From positions 2,203,501-2,267,500 of the forward strand of contig NW_025062478.1 in NCBI RefSeq assembly GCF_000002995.4: a stretch of 64,000 bases of DNA, read 5' to 3'. The notes under the pieces are model-generated. The model was given only the letters and a program-made list of their open reading frames with translations, did no database searches and was not told the origin of the DNA. Source of the DNA: Brugia malayi (taxonomy: Eukaryota > Nematoda > Chromadorea > Rhabditida > Onchocercidae). A program made the position numbers and the translations under genes. Positions 21,961-34,678 of the stretch are shown here, one piece after another; position 1 is the first letter of the stretch, and every line of letters begins with the position of its first letter.

Positions 21961-24303
21961 ATTTCATACAAAAATTAACTTATCAGTATGAATTCATGAA
22001 AGCTTTTTGACGAATTATTAAATATGAATTTTTTCACGGTAATTAAATTATATTATTACTTTGATAATTTTAGGTTAAAGGTAATTTGTTGTATTTTGAA
22101 TTAGTCATTCACAAATATTTTCTATTTCATTTTAATAATATTTTTCGAGTAAAAATTTAAATTTTCTAAAATGTAAAATAGTAAATATTTACTTATAAAT
22201 TATTTTTGAACTTTAATTTCTATTTTATTTGTATTTATTGTTTGTTTATTAATTGAAATCAAATTTGATTAAATGCAATTTTTTTTTTTGATGTTATTTT
22301 GAGAAATTAATTTTAGCTTACGCACGGATTTGTTTTTTAATTTATCTTTTTAGCTAATTAAAATTTTTTTTACTTTTTTAAAGCTAATTTCAATGAGTAA
22401 ATAAAATTTGAAAATTGATGAAAAAACTACAAAATAAAATTTATTGCTGAAATTTTTCTAAGATAAAATAACTTTACCATTTCATTTTTATTTTTTTTAT
22501 TTTTTTAATTTTTATTTGCCCTATTAATTTATCAAAAAATGTGAAATTATTTTAGAATATTGCTCATACATATATATCATTCTGAAAATTTAATTTAAAA
22601 TGGTTAACTCAAAAATTTTCATTTCAAATAGATTAATCCTAAAATTTTGATAAATCATTTGAAAATTTCCACTTCAAATGAATTCAAATAGATTTAATCT
22701 GAGAATTTAATTTTAAATGAATCAAAAAAATTTTTACTTTCTTTGTTTATTTTTTTTTTTAAGAAAATTTAAAGAAAAAAAAGTGAAAGCATTGAGATTT
22801 TAGAGTAATAATAATTAAGAAATTATCATTTCATTTTCTTTTATAATTATTTTCTTTTCTTTTTTAGTTTTATTTTTTTTTTTTTAAATTTTTATTTTTC
22901 TTCGTTTTTATTAAAATAAGTAAGAATTAAGCAAAAAATTTTTTGATTTTATTAGAAAATAAAATAGAAAGAAAAAAAATGAGAAATTTGAATAAAATAT
23001 TTTGTTTTGTTTTAAAATAAAATTTGAAATATTTCCTAAATAACATTTTTTTTTTTTTTTTTTTTTGTGATATAATGCAATTTGTTATTGTCAACAAAAA
23101 CAGAAATAAAAAATTAGCTAAAAGCTTTTTTTTCAAAAATAAAAAATTAATGATCTAAAATTATTATTAATTTATAAAAAATATAAAATAGCAAAAAAGA
23201 AAATTGAAATTGCATTAATTACACAAATTTTATAAAAATTTTATTAATTATCTGATAATAATTAACGATTATTTTTAATATTTTTATTTCTATTAGCCAT
23301 ATTAGCTAATTTTTATTAGATTATCATCCATCAGAGTGAAAATTATGATAAGTGTTATGATATTATCATGAAATTATCAGTAAGTATATTATCAGTAGGT
23401 GTAATGAATTTTAAATAATAACCTAAATAATTGTGATAAAAAAAGATCAAATAAAATAAAGAATATAATTGAAATAATAACATCTATTTTAATTTAATTT
23501 AATAATTGTACTGGAATTAATACTTAATATAATGCTTAATAAAATTAAAATATTCTGCTTAATTAATTTCAAGAAATTAAATAAATTTTTTTTAGCAAAA
23601 AAAAAAAATTAAAAAGAAACCGAATATAAAATTGCTATAAAAAAAACCTTAAAGGACTTTTTTTTATATTAATTCTTTCCATTTTTTTAATTGTATGTCA
23701 TAAAATGCTGAAATGATAAAATAAGTTTTATAATTTGAAAAAAAAAAAAGCGAATAAGAATTAAAAATTATTTCTCATACATTTGCACTATAATTAATTG
23801 AATTACGAATTTAATTTGTAATAGGAAATTATAAAATAAAAATGTAAAATGAATTACTTATTAAATAAGTGTAAATAAAATTGGCTAATTATCATTTTAA
23901 TGAGGTATAAGTAAAACGAAAGTAAAAAAAAAGCTTAATTTAATATTATCAATTCATAATCATAATACCATTTTGCTGTTACAATATTATAATTTTGGAT
24001 TCAGAAAATTTTACAAAAAATTATAAAACTTTTAAATTTAGTACACTGTTTATTTGTTTTTGTTTGAATTGAGTAAAATTTAATTTAAATTTTTTAAGAA
24101 ACTTTGCAGTTCCTTTATTTAATAATAATAATAGTAATAGTAATAGTGATAACAATGATAATAATAATAATAGTATTTACTATTAATAAATGTTAATAGA
24201 AATTTGAATTATGATAATAATAAAAGTATCACAATTGTAAAAATATATGAAAATGATAAAATTTAAATTTAATTTTTCTTAAGAATTCTCACAATTCTTT
24301 TAT

Positions 24304-24304
24304 C

Positions 24305-24387
<83 letters not shown>

Positions 24388-24388
24388 G
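24304..24388. repeat. (AAT)n microsatellite
   Basis: About 28 perfect AAT units, flanked on both sides by degenerate AAT/AAC sequence and by related unique stretches containing TCACAAATGTAAAA-type strings at about 24230, 24432 and 24610, which points to past local duplication. Confidence 0.95.
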
Positions 24389-26465
24389 TATTAATAATGA
24401 CAACAATAACAATAAAATAATAATAAAGATATCACAAATGTAAAACTATATTAGAGTGATAAAATTCAATTTGAATTTTTAAAGAAATTTTGTAATTTCT
24501 TTATTCAATAACAATAACAATAAAACAATAATAATAATTTGTATTAACATTAAGAAATGCTAATACAAATTTGAATTATAATAATAACAATAATAATATA
24601 AAATGATATCACAAATGTAAAAAAAAGTGTGAGAGAATGATGAAAAAAAAAAAAAATGGAAGAAAGAAGGAAAGGAAAGTAATCAATAAATTAAATTAAA
24701 TTAAATGCAAATGGAATTGAAATACGTTTTAGCAAATGGAAAATGTAATCTTTCAGTGATGCATAATAATTAGTATTTGATGTCAGATCGAAGTTAAAAT
24801 TTTAAAACAAATATTTTTTCTCTTTTGTAAATAACATAGGAAAAAATAGCAATTCAAAAAAGAGTAATAATAATTAAAAAATATAAAATGAATAAATCTT
24901 TTTTTTTTTTTTTTTTTTTTTGTATGCAAAATATATTTTTAAATAATAGTATACTTGTTTAATTTATATTTAAAATTAAAATTTGAACAGGAAAAATATA
25001 AGTCTAACAAACATTTTGCCTAAAAAAAAAATTATATTTCAGGAATAATTAATTATGTTTAAATAGGTTTATTAGTAATAGTTAAAATTGGCTTTATTGT
25101 CAATTTTTATTTAATTTCAGTTTTTTTTCTGATTTAATTCTTTTTTCGGAAATTATAGAAATTGATGAAATTATATTCCTTTTCCTGTTGTTTTATTCTC
25201 CAAACGTGTCATTATAAATGTTATATTATAAATTATGATAAAAAATGTGAAAAATAGCTAATAGTAATCCGGAATGAATAAGTAAGAAATAATTCCGGAA
25301 ATGTTAGAAATGATTTTGAGCAAAATTTTACATAACAAATGTAATTTTTTTTTGATAATTGTTCAAATTATTGTTAGTTATTTAAATAAAACTGATACTA
25401 ATCCTTCAATTTGATTTCTTACTTTTTTTTTCTGTTTTCTTTTTTTTTTTTAAGAAAAAAAGGAAGAAAAGAAAGCTGAATTGATTAAATGATAAATTAT
25501 TGATTAATTGATTAAAATATAATCTGAAATTAATTTGAATTTAAATTTAAAAATTCAAATTTTAATTTTAACATATAAAATGAGAAAATAATCTCATTAA
25601 TATTCTATCATTTATTTATTTTGTAAATAATTTTTATTATTTAATATTAAAGTTACATTTTTTTCAAAAAAAAAAAAAAAATTTTTTTTTAAAAGAATTT
25701 TCTACTAGTTCATATTGCGTTAATATTAATTATTTGTAGCTTTTTTTTTTTGTTCTCTCTTTTTTTTTTTATTCTCTCAATTTTTACTTTTTTTAATTTT
25801 TTTAAATTTCCATTTTCTAACAATGAAAGTTAATTTACTTTTACTTTTTTATTCTTGTTTCTCATTTTTTAAACATTGCCCTAAAGCGCTTTTAAGACTT
25901 GTTTTTTTAGTGATATATTTCTCACTAAGAAATATATAAAATTTAAAAATTAAAAAAAAAAAAAAAAGAAGTAAGGATAGAAATAGAATGAATGAGTAAT
26001 TTAATTTAATTTAATTTCAAATAAGAACAAAGAAAATCCATATAATCTCACTTTTTCTTATTTACTATTTGATATACGTTATTGTTATTACTAAATTCAA
26101 AATGATTTTTTTAAATTGATTAGCTAAGTTTAAATAAATTAATAAATTGAAAAAATAATTAGCAAAATTTTTGGCAAATAATTCATTTCAATAAAAAAAA
26201 AAAAACCAATCTTTAGTTAATTAAATTAATTAGCCTAAATAATTAATGAGTAAAGAAAATAAGTGAGGTTAGATCAAATTAATCATATCAATTATAAATA
26301 ACCCATTTCATAAATATTACTAATTTTTAAATTAACCGAAAAAAAAGTCGATTAATTAATTAATTAATTAATTAATGCTAAAAAAATTTCAAATAAATAT
26401 TTTCATTTCAATAAAATTTTTTATGAATAATTTCATTCCAATAATGATATCTATCACACATTGAT

Positions 26466-26545
26466 AGATTAATTAACCAATTTCTATTGATCGATTAGTC
26501 GATCGATCAATCGATTGATTGATTAATCGATTGATCGATTAATAT
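26466..26545. repeat. ATCGATTG palindromic simple repeat
   Basis: Overlapping ATTGATCGAT and TCGATCGATC units form a self-complementary stretch of about 75 bases. It is a simple repeat with many CGATCG sites. Confidence 0.8.
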
Positions 26546-27053
26546 TGGATCAAAAAATAATAATATAAATAAAAAATAAAAAAAAAAATGAAAAGAAATG
26601 ATTCAAACCAGTTGATATCATTCATTTTATTCAATGACAAATGATGATTTTGAGGAAAAAATATTGTTTTATTATTATTTTTTTTTTTTAACTCATTTAT
26701 GAAATGTTAGTTTATACATCAATGAATTTTCCTTTTTTCAATTTTTTTTTTTTTTTTATTTATTTTGTTTATTCATAAAAAAAAAAAAAAAAGAACGATT
26801 GATAGAGAGAAAAATAGTAATTAATTTTTCTCGAGAAAAAATTTTTCATACAAACATTCCTTTCCATTCGTTATGATATAAGCATAAAAATATGATGAAT
26901 GAATAAAATAAATTCCTTCATTCCTTCTTTTTTTTTTTTTTTTTAATCTTCTCTCTCTCTCCCTGTCTCTTTCTTTTTCTCTCTCTCTCTCTTTCTTTTT
27001 ATTTTCATTTATTTTGTATGAAATTCTTTTATCAATTTGTTATTATTTAGTTC

Positions 27054-27084
<31 letters not shown>

Positions 27085-28565
27085 ATTTTAATATTAAAGA
27101 AAAAATTGTTGCAACTAATTTGTTAATTTAAAATTTTATTCTATTATGTTTCTTTCCTTTATTTTTTTTTTTTTTTTTTACATTTATCTTTATCAGAAAT
27201 CAAAATAGAAAATTAATTTGATAAATTTGTAATGGAGCAATTAAAAAATGAATAGTTTATTTGAATTTATCAAATTTTTTAAAAGTAATATTATTTTTAA
27301 TAATACTGAAAATGATTGATTAAAAATAATGTTAATTTTGAATTAATTCAGAGTTGCAATAAATTTCAAGCAGATGCTGAAAAAATTTACATTGAAATTT
27401 TTCTTTTTTTTATTTTAAAAAAATCACTATTTTTTTTTTTTTTTTTAATTGTCCATTATTATCATAATTATTATTTTTCAAATGTTTTTTGAAATGTTTT
27501 AATTTATATGAAATAAAAAAAAAAAAATTGCGACACTTTTTTTTTTTATTTGTTTTAATAAATTTCAAGATAAAATGATAACTGTTTAATATTCGTTACT
27601 ATTTTGACAATTTTATTTGTGAATTCAAATTTTTATTCATTGATCATAAATGTAAATATTTAGGCTAATACTATCAAACATTTTTTTTTCTTTTTTATTT
27701 GTAATAAATTTTAATCTCAAATTATTTGATTCATTTTAATCATTTTTTCTCTTTGATCAATTCATTTTCAATTTCAAAAAAAAAAAGCGAAAGCGAAAGC
27801 AATAAGCTAACCATTTATTTATTGGAATTTAAATTTTCATTAAATTTCATTCCCAATTTGTCCTTGAAAATTATACATTTGAACAACAAAAATTTTTTGT
27901 TACGTTAACAAAATTTTGAAAAAAAAAGAAGAAAAAAAATTTTTTTTTGAAGGACATTTGCTTGTTTGTTTGATAAATCATATCTGTTCATTTCCATCAT
28001 TTTGTCTATTTCTCCAAAAAAATAAAAATAAATAAATAAATAAAAATTAAAAAAATAAAAAATAAAAATAAATAAAATAAAATTAAAAAATATATTTATA
28101 TTAGAACAATGCGTTAAAAATAATTCATTCATTCATTGCATAACACAAATTCATTTTAAAATTTCTGTTTTCATTTCATTAAAAAAAATTTTTTTTTTAA
28201 ATTTCATTTCATTTTCATTTAATAGTTTTGCTATTTCATTCTGCTTTGATTCATTTCAATTTTGATAATTTCTTTTATTGTAAATCATTAGAATATATTT
28301 GATTTAATGAGTTAAATGCAATTAAGTGTGACAAAAAAAAAAAGTGAGAAATCTTCATTAATTGTCAAAGTAAAATACACACATACTAAATACAATTAAT
28401 TTATCTTAATCAGTGATAATAATGATAATGATCTTAATGATGAAATGTCAGAATCGAAAATATTTTCAAATAAGATAAAATTAATTAGCTTATTTGCATA
28501 ATTTTTCATTTACTTCATATAACTTTATAATCTTTAAAATGAAATGGTTGGAAAAAATCCCTTTT

Positions 28566-29065
28566 ATTTAATGATAATAATTGTTAGTAATGATGATAGT
28601 AATAATTATTATATTGTAATGGTAATGATATTGATAGTAATGATGAAATGATAATAATAGTGGCAATAATAATGTGATGATAATAGAATAATGATAATGA
28701 TGATGGTATTAATAGCGATGTGAGGATGATGACGATGTGCCATGGTGAAGGCAGTAACTATGATGATAATGGTGATGTGATGGCATGATGATGATAATAA
28801 TAACAATGAAAATGATGTTATGGTAATGGTAATGCTGAATACGATAATAATGATAATGATGATGATGGTGATGATGTGATTACGATGGTAATAAAAATGG
28901 TATGATGATGATAACAATAATAATGACAATGATGTTATGGTAATGGGAATGCTGAATGCGGTTATAGTGATAATAATGATGTTATGATGACGATGGTAAT
29001 AAAAATGGTATGATAATGCTGATAGTAAAGATAATGATGATGATAATGATAATGATAGTAATGAT
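28566..29065. repeat. GATGATAAT-type simple repeat
   Basis: About 500 bases of GAT, AAT and GGT trinucleotides. Within it an approximately 110-bp unit (GATGTTATGGTAATGG, GCTGAATnCG, then GATGATnnTATTAAAAATGGTATGAT) recurs around 28812 and 28930. The minus-strand reading frame through it is a Ser/Ile/His-rich repeat translation. Confidence 0.85.
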
Positions 29066-29069
29066 AACC

Positions 29070-30388
29070 TTAAAAGTTGCTTTGCTAGTTGTTAAGGAAA
29101 CAGCGACAGAATTATATTGTTAGCATCTAAAGTATAAGATAATAGATGGTTAGATGGAATTTTTTGTTCCACTGCTATTTTTGCAATTTTAATTCAATTT
29201 TTTTTTTCCAGTTTTAGACGAAAAGAGGGGAAGAGAAAGAAACAAAAAAGAAAAACTTCCCTTACAAATAGAGAGAGAGAGAGAGCGAGAAGATGGAAGA
29301 GAAGAAAACAAAGAGAAAGATAAACGAAAATAAAACAAAATGATAATATAATAGAATTAAAAAGAGGTAGAATAGAAAATGAAATGAAAAAAAAAAAAGA
29401 GAGATAAGCATATCATTAAAAACAAGTTTTCCTTTCTTCTTCTTCTTCATCTCTTTTTTTTTTTTTTTTTTCTCTCTAAACGGTAATTCTTTTCCTGAAA
29501 CAAGAAATTTTCGAGAGAGAGAGAGAGAGAGAGAGAAAGAAAGAGAAAAAAAGTAAAAATCATCCGTTTTCCATTTTCAAATCAAAAGAAAACGATGAAA
29601 AAATTAGCTAAAAAAAGAAAAAAAAGCAAACAAATATAATTATGAAAAGAATAATCGGTTCAAATTTAAAAATTTTACCATTTTCATTTAATTTAATGCA
29701 AAAATGAGAAATTTAATTTAATTTATTTTTTTTTTAATTATTATTATTATTATTTACTGCTTTTTCTTTTCTTTTTTTATTTAATTTTGTTTCAACAATT
29801 ACTTATTTACATAACTTTTCGTTCTTTTTTTTTTTTTGCTTTTTTTTTCTTCAATTAATTAATTTTTTAAAATTTCACCGAGTAGTTCCGGAAAATAAAC
29901 AATTAAAATTATCTTTATTTGAAAAGAAAAAAACTTAAATTAAAGAAATATTCTAAAAAAAAAAAAAAGCAAAAAAACCAGTTTCTTCAATTTTCTTTTT
30001 TGTTCTTTTTCATTTTCATAATGTTATCAATTTTTTTTTTATTTTTTTATCCTTCTTTTTTTTTGCATATCTTTTATATATTATATGACATGTGACAATT
30101 TTCACTTTTTATTTTTTTTATTTCTTTTTTTCTACTTTTAACACCAATTAAAATTTTTATCAAAAAAAAAAAAAAAAAAAACTAACCAATATTTTGTCAT
30201 ATTTATCAATCATTCATTTATCAAACCGTTCATATTTCACTAATAAAATTTGCAACATAATAATTTTTAATTTTTTAAAATTACTTTCGTTAAAAATTAA
30301 AAATTCTAACAAAAAACAAGTTTTCAAATGTCATCAAATTTTATTGTAAAAACATTTCTTGATTACCTTTTTTTTTTTTCTTCTCTTT

Positions 30389-30428
<40 letters not shown>

Positions 30429-31640
30429 TCTTTTTTATTTCGTTTAACTTTTTTTTTCCTTTCATCTCATTTCATCTCTACTCCTGTAACAATTTCACCA
30501 TTCCATCACTTTTTCTAATTTTTTTTTTTTTTTTTTTGTCAACTATCATTTGAGGTGACAAAAAGTGAAAGAACAAACTTCAACATATTTCCATAAATTC
30601 ATTTATAAATATTTATGAAAAAAAAAAACTGGAACCGATAAATAAAAATTATTTTAAACTTATTAAAATAATATATATTGAATATTTCAATAAGAATTTT
30701 ACAACTAATTATCAAATGATTAATTATTATCATAAAATTCCAGGTATTTTCTCAGGTATTCAAATATCCAAAATGTTTGGAAAACAAAACGAACAATTCA
30801 TTGATATTTCACTTTTTTTTTTTTTTTTCATTCAGAAAGATTTTTTTTTAAAAAATATTAATTCGTATAAGTATTCCAAAATTTGTTAGATAAAAACTAA
30901 TCAAAAATGTAGAATTTATAAAAAACAGTTTAAAATTTAAACAAATACAAAAAAAAAAAAAAAAAAAAAAAGATTTTCATTTAAATAAAAATTTAAGTTT
31001 TTTACATATTATGATAAATCATTTTTAAATGCTAATTAGTATTTTTGAAGTTTAAACATAATGAATAAATAAATACAGAAATAAGGTATAATATTTAATT
31101 ATCACCTTAATATATATAATTTGTAATTGTTCAATTAAATTATTAATAAAACAAAATTAAATATTTTTGAAATATTAAAATATGTCATTTTTGTTGATTC
31201 GAAGATTTTTTATTATTATTATTATTTAATATCGTTGCTTTTTTTTTTAAAAAAAAGAATATTTTTATAATAATTTATAATAATCATCACTTGTAATGTA
31301 TTCAATTTTTTAAATAAAAATTATATTTTAAAACTTGAATTTATTAATATTAAATATTTCACTCTCTAAATAAAAAAAAAAAAAATATTTTTTTTTCTTT
31401 CCTTTTACATCCTTTTACTAAATTAAATTATCAAATGATGCATGTGAAATATAAATTATTTTGATTGTAATAAAACGAAAACAAAAAACAAAAATACAAT
31501 AACAATTAGTTGTGATTAGTATTATACTAACATAAAATGATTTGCATTATAGAATAATGAGAAACGGAAAAATAAATTCCGATTTCATTGTTATTTTAGA
31601 ACCGGAAAAAAAAAAGAAAAACAAAAAAGAAAAAAAAAAA
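29070..31640. other. Gene-free AT-rich interval with CT/GA runs
   Basis: Contains GA runs at about 29270-29290 and 29513-29535 and a CT run at 30393-30425, plus many homopolymers. I see no gene. Confidence 0.6.
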
Positions 31641-32000
31641 CAAACAAACAAATGCATCTAATTGTTGGTCTATTTTTCAAATTGCAACTTCATTCCACCA
31701 AGTAATTTATTACCACCATAAAATGGTGACAAAAATGGATGTCCATATGTTATTTGAAAAAGATAAAATAGCAATGATAATAAATAACAATAATAATCAT
31801 AATCATAATTACAATTATAATCATAATAAATAACAATAACAACAATAACAACAGCAGCAGCACAAAAAAACCGGTAATAACCGGTACCATTACAGGATTG
31901 TTACTGGTTTTAATCTTTCATCATTATTTCAAAGCAAAACGGTTGTTGATTAATGCATGCACAACACACATGCAGCAATATTTGGAGGTTGATATAAAAT
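31640..32000 (-). other. Coding-like island, unassigned
   Basis: On the minus strand, 31755 down to 31664 reads QITYGHPFLSPFYGGNKLLG then GMKLQFEK-stop, mixed in composition and unlike its neighbours. The frame stays open upstream to about 31890 through an AAT/AAC repeat with a hydrophobic translation, but no acceptor AG lies in between. The plus strand also has a short frame (MHLIVGLFFKLQLHSTK) here. It may be a terminal exon or an old gene fragment. Confidence 0.25.
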
Positions 32001-32164
32001 TATTAGAAAGATGGATGAACAGGGAGACAGAGAGAGAGAGAGAGGGAGAGGGAGAGAAGGAAAGAAAGAAAAGAAGATGAAAAAAAAAAAAAAAAAAGAA
32101 CTTGTTTTACTAGTTGAAATAGAATTAGAAGAGAGGGAAAACTTGAAACAAAAAGGTAAGCAAG

Positions 32165-32240
32165 ATGTGATGTGATAGCAGGTGGTTGGAAGGTAGAGGG
32201 GAGGAAGGACCGGGGGACCGGAGAGGGGGTGGACAGGAAA
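32165..32240. other. G-rich island
   Basis: A plus-strand segment with GGGG at 32198-32201, GGGGG at 32212-32216 and GGGGG at 32225-32229 plus several GG pairs, in a window otherwise almost devoid of G runs. It follows a GA repeat at 32027-32070. It could form a two-tetrad or bulged G-quadruplex. The minus strand reads a Pro-rich open frame without any start or splice support. Confidence 0.7.
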
Positions 32241-33221
32241 AGGCCATCCTAATCAGCATATCATTACAAAAACCTGATTTCCATCCTTTTTCTTTATTCA
32301 TTCATCTATTCTTCATTTTTCAACATATTCTCTTCATTTATCCTGCTTCATTCAGCTACTAAAACAAGAGTTGAAAATTTCCGGAAATTTTAAAATTTTG
32401 TTTCTCAAATGAAGATAATACTAATAATAACAAGAATAATAAATAATAATAATAATTAATAATAATGATAAATAATTATAATAACTAATAACAATAATTA
32501 ATAATGATGTTAAATAATTATGATAACTAATAAATAATAATAATAAACAATAGATATCTTTTTCTTTAAAATGAAATAAAAAAGATTGATTTCAATAAAA
32601 TATAATAAATAATTGAAATAAAATTGAAAATAAATAAATAAAAGATTATTTAAAACAAAAGAAAAAAAAAACATTACAGATTTGTTAAAAATTTAATAAA
32701 ATTTTAAACAAGAAAGAAGAAGAAGAAATGAAAAAAAAAAGCTTTAAATAGCAAAAAAGAAAATAATTATTTCTAATCGTTTACCTCTTTTCTTTTTTTT
32801 TTTTTTTCATATAAATTATTTATTACAAAAATTATTGCTTAAATTGTTCATTTTTACATTTTTTTCATTTCTAAATTTTTAAAATAGTTATAATTTTTTT
32901 CTTTCTTTCTTATTTCTTCTCGTTTTTTTTTTTTTTTAAATTTGATAAATAAGGAAATGAATAATGAAGAAAAAGAGATTAAATTTTTTGATTTAAAAAA
33001 GGAAATATGAAAATGAATAATTGTTAAAATAGAAAGAAATGGAAACAAAAAAAAAAAAAAAAATTAGAAAAAAAAAGAAAAAAAGAAGTAAAAACTAGTT
33101 TTTGTTAAATTATTTGTATCATTTTCCCACTTTCACTTTTCGTTTTTCCGACAAAACAAGCATTTTAGCATCTTCTCACCTCCATATAACGATGATATCT
33201 TTGTCTTTTACCCTTTTACTT

Positions 33222-33316
33222 ACTTTTCTCTCTCTCTCTCTCTCTCTCTCTTTCATAAAAGTAATATAAACAAAAAGGAAGAAATAATAAAAGACAGAGA
33301 GAGAGAGAGAGAGAAA
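33222..33316. repeat. (CT)n ... (GA)n inverted pair
   Basis: A CT run of about 26 bases is followed some 45 bases later by a GA run of about 22 bases on the same strand, so the two can pair as a long hairpin stem. The minus-strand frame across both is repeat translation. Confidence 0.85.
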
Positions 33317-34385
33317 ATTTAAAAAAAAAAAAAAACAAAGAATTTTTGTCAAATAATATAAATTTTGCAATCATTTATTATTAATTTTATCCCTCTTTTT
33401 CTCGTTTTTTTTTTTTTTTTTTTAATTTATTTTATTTTGTTTTGTTTTTTTTTTTGTTTTTGTTTGCATTATTAATTAGCATATTTTTGTTTTCTTAATA
33501 TTTTTTATTTTTCGAAGAAAAAAAAAAAGATTTTTTTGAATTTGAAAATTTTTTTCTTTCGTATTAAAAATTTATATAATTCATTTCATTGTGTTTTATA
33601 AAATTCTTATTATAAAATTTATTAGTTAATTTTTCATTTCATAAATTTCTTTGCATAATTTTTAATGATTCTTTCTTTTAACAAAATCTTCTGCAAATTT
33701 TTTTTTTTTTTTTCTTTTAGAGGTAATATTAATATTTTCTAAGTTTAATTTATATGGCATACAAATTAAATATTATTTTAACAAAGTTGTTAATTTAAAA
33801 TTTTATTTCATTTACAATCTTTGTTTTTCTTTGTTTTCCTTTTGTTTCATTTATTAAAATTATTTCAATTTTTTCAAGATTTAATATGTTATTTAATCTA
33901 AATGATTAATGCTTTATCGCTAAGTATTGGAAATTAAATTAATCTAATGGAAATTATCAATTTAAAATTTTATTTTGTAATTAATTAATTAATTTCTTCT
34001 TATAGACAATAATAAATTTGCATAAAATTAATTGAATGATTTAGCAATTAATTTAATTTATAGACATTAAAATTTGTAGAATAATTTTTACAATAAAATT
34101 ATATTTCTTTTTACTATCAAAATAGCTATCATTGTTCAAAAGTATACAATTTTTTTTTTTTTTTTTTTTGTTTCTTAACACACATATATTTAACTTCTTT
34201 AACTTAACTTTTAAATTAATTAAACTATTTCAAATGAATAAAAATAATCATTTAATTTTGATTAATTTTAATTTAAAGAATTTAAACATATGTGTTAAAA
34301 TATTATACATACATATAAATGAATTCAAGATGATTATGAATTTTGTTGCCAACGGGCATAAATAAAATTTTACCATTCGAAAAAC

Positions 34386-34631
34386 ATGGCATTTGAAAAG
34401 TGGATTTCAAGTTTGGCCGACTTGTAAGACCGGTTAATGAAAATTATTGAAAGCCTGATTTTACTGAATTATAGAATTGATTGTGAAAAAGATTAGTTGA
34501 TTAGTGGCAGTTGAAAAGTTCTTCTTCTTCTTCTTCCTCTTCTTTGTATTGACAGAACATATATGAAAATGTTAAAACTGATAAACCGGATTGCACCTCC
34601 AATCGTTAGCACCGCCGATGGCAAATTCTGA
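34386..34631 (+). CDS. Candidate two-exon microprotein, 37 residues
   Basis: An ATG at 34386 opens MAFEKWISSLADL; the Leu codon is split at a GTAAGA donor (34424). A 132-bp intron ends in a long pyrimidine tract and TTGACAG at 34555, and the frame continues in the right phase as TYMKMLKLINRIAPPIVSTA-DGKF with TGA at 34629. Both exons are richer in G and C than the flanks, and both splice sites are good, which is unusual in this interval. The product has an amphipathic Lys-rich middle and no clear signal peptide. I do not recognise it. It may be the 5' end of a longer gene (a GTTAGC donor exists after 34604) or a chance combination. Confidence 0.3.
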
Positions 34632-34639
34632 TTTCCTTT

Positions 34640-34644
<5 letters not shown>

Positions 34645-34678
<34 letters not shown>

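Larger units (their letters stand above)
21965..28560. other. Gene-free AT-rich interval
   Basis: AT-rich sequence with poly(A)/poly(T) runs. It includes an (AAT)n block at 24120-24610 with the purest part at about 24304-24388, an ATTA run near 26350-26375, an ATCGATTG palindromic run at 26466-26545 and a CT run near 26950-26995. No exon with flanking splice sites was recognised. Confidence 0.6.

Noticed and set aside
28609..28929. 106-codon minus-strand open frame
   Set aside because: It is a trinucleotide-repeat translation (Ser/Ile/Thr/His) without mixed sequence.
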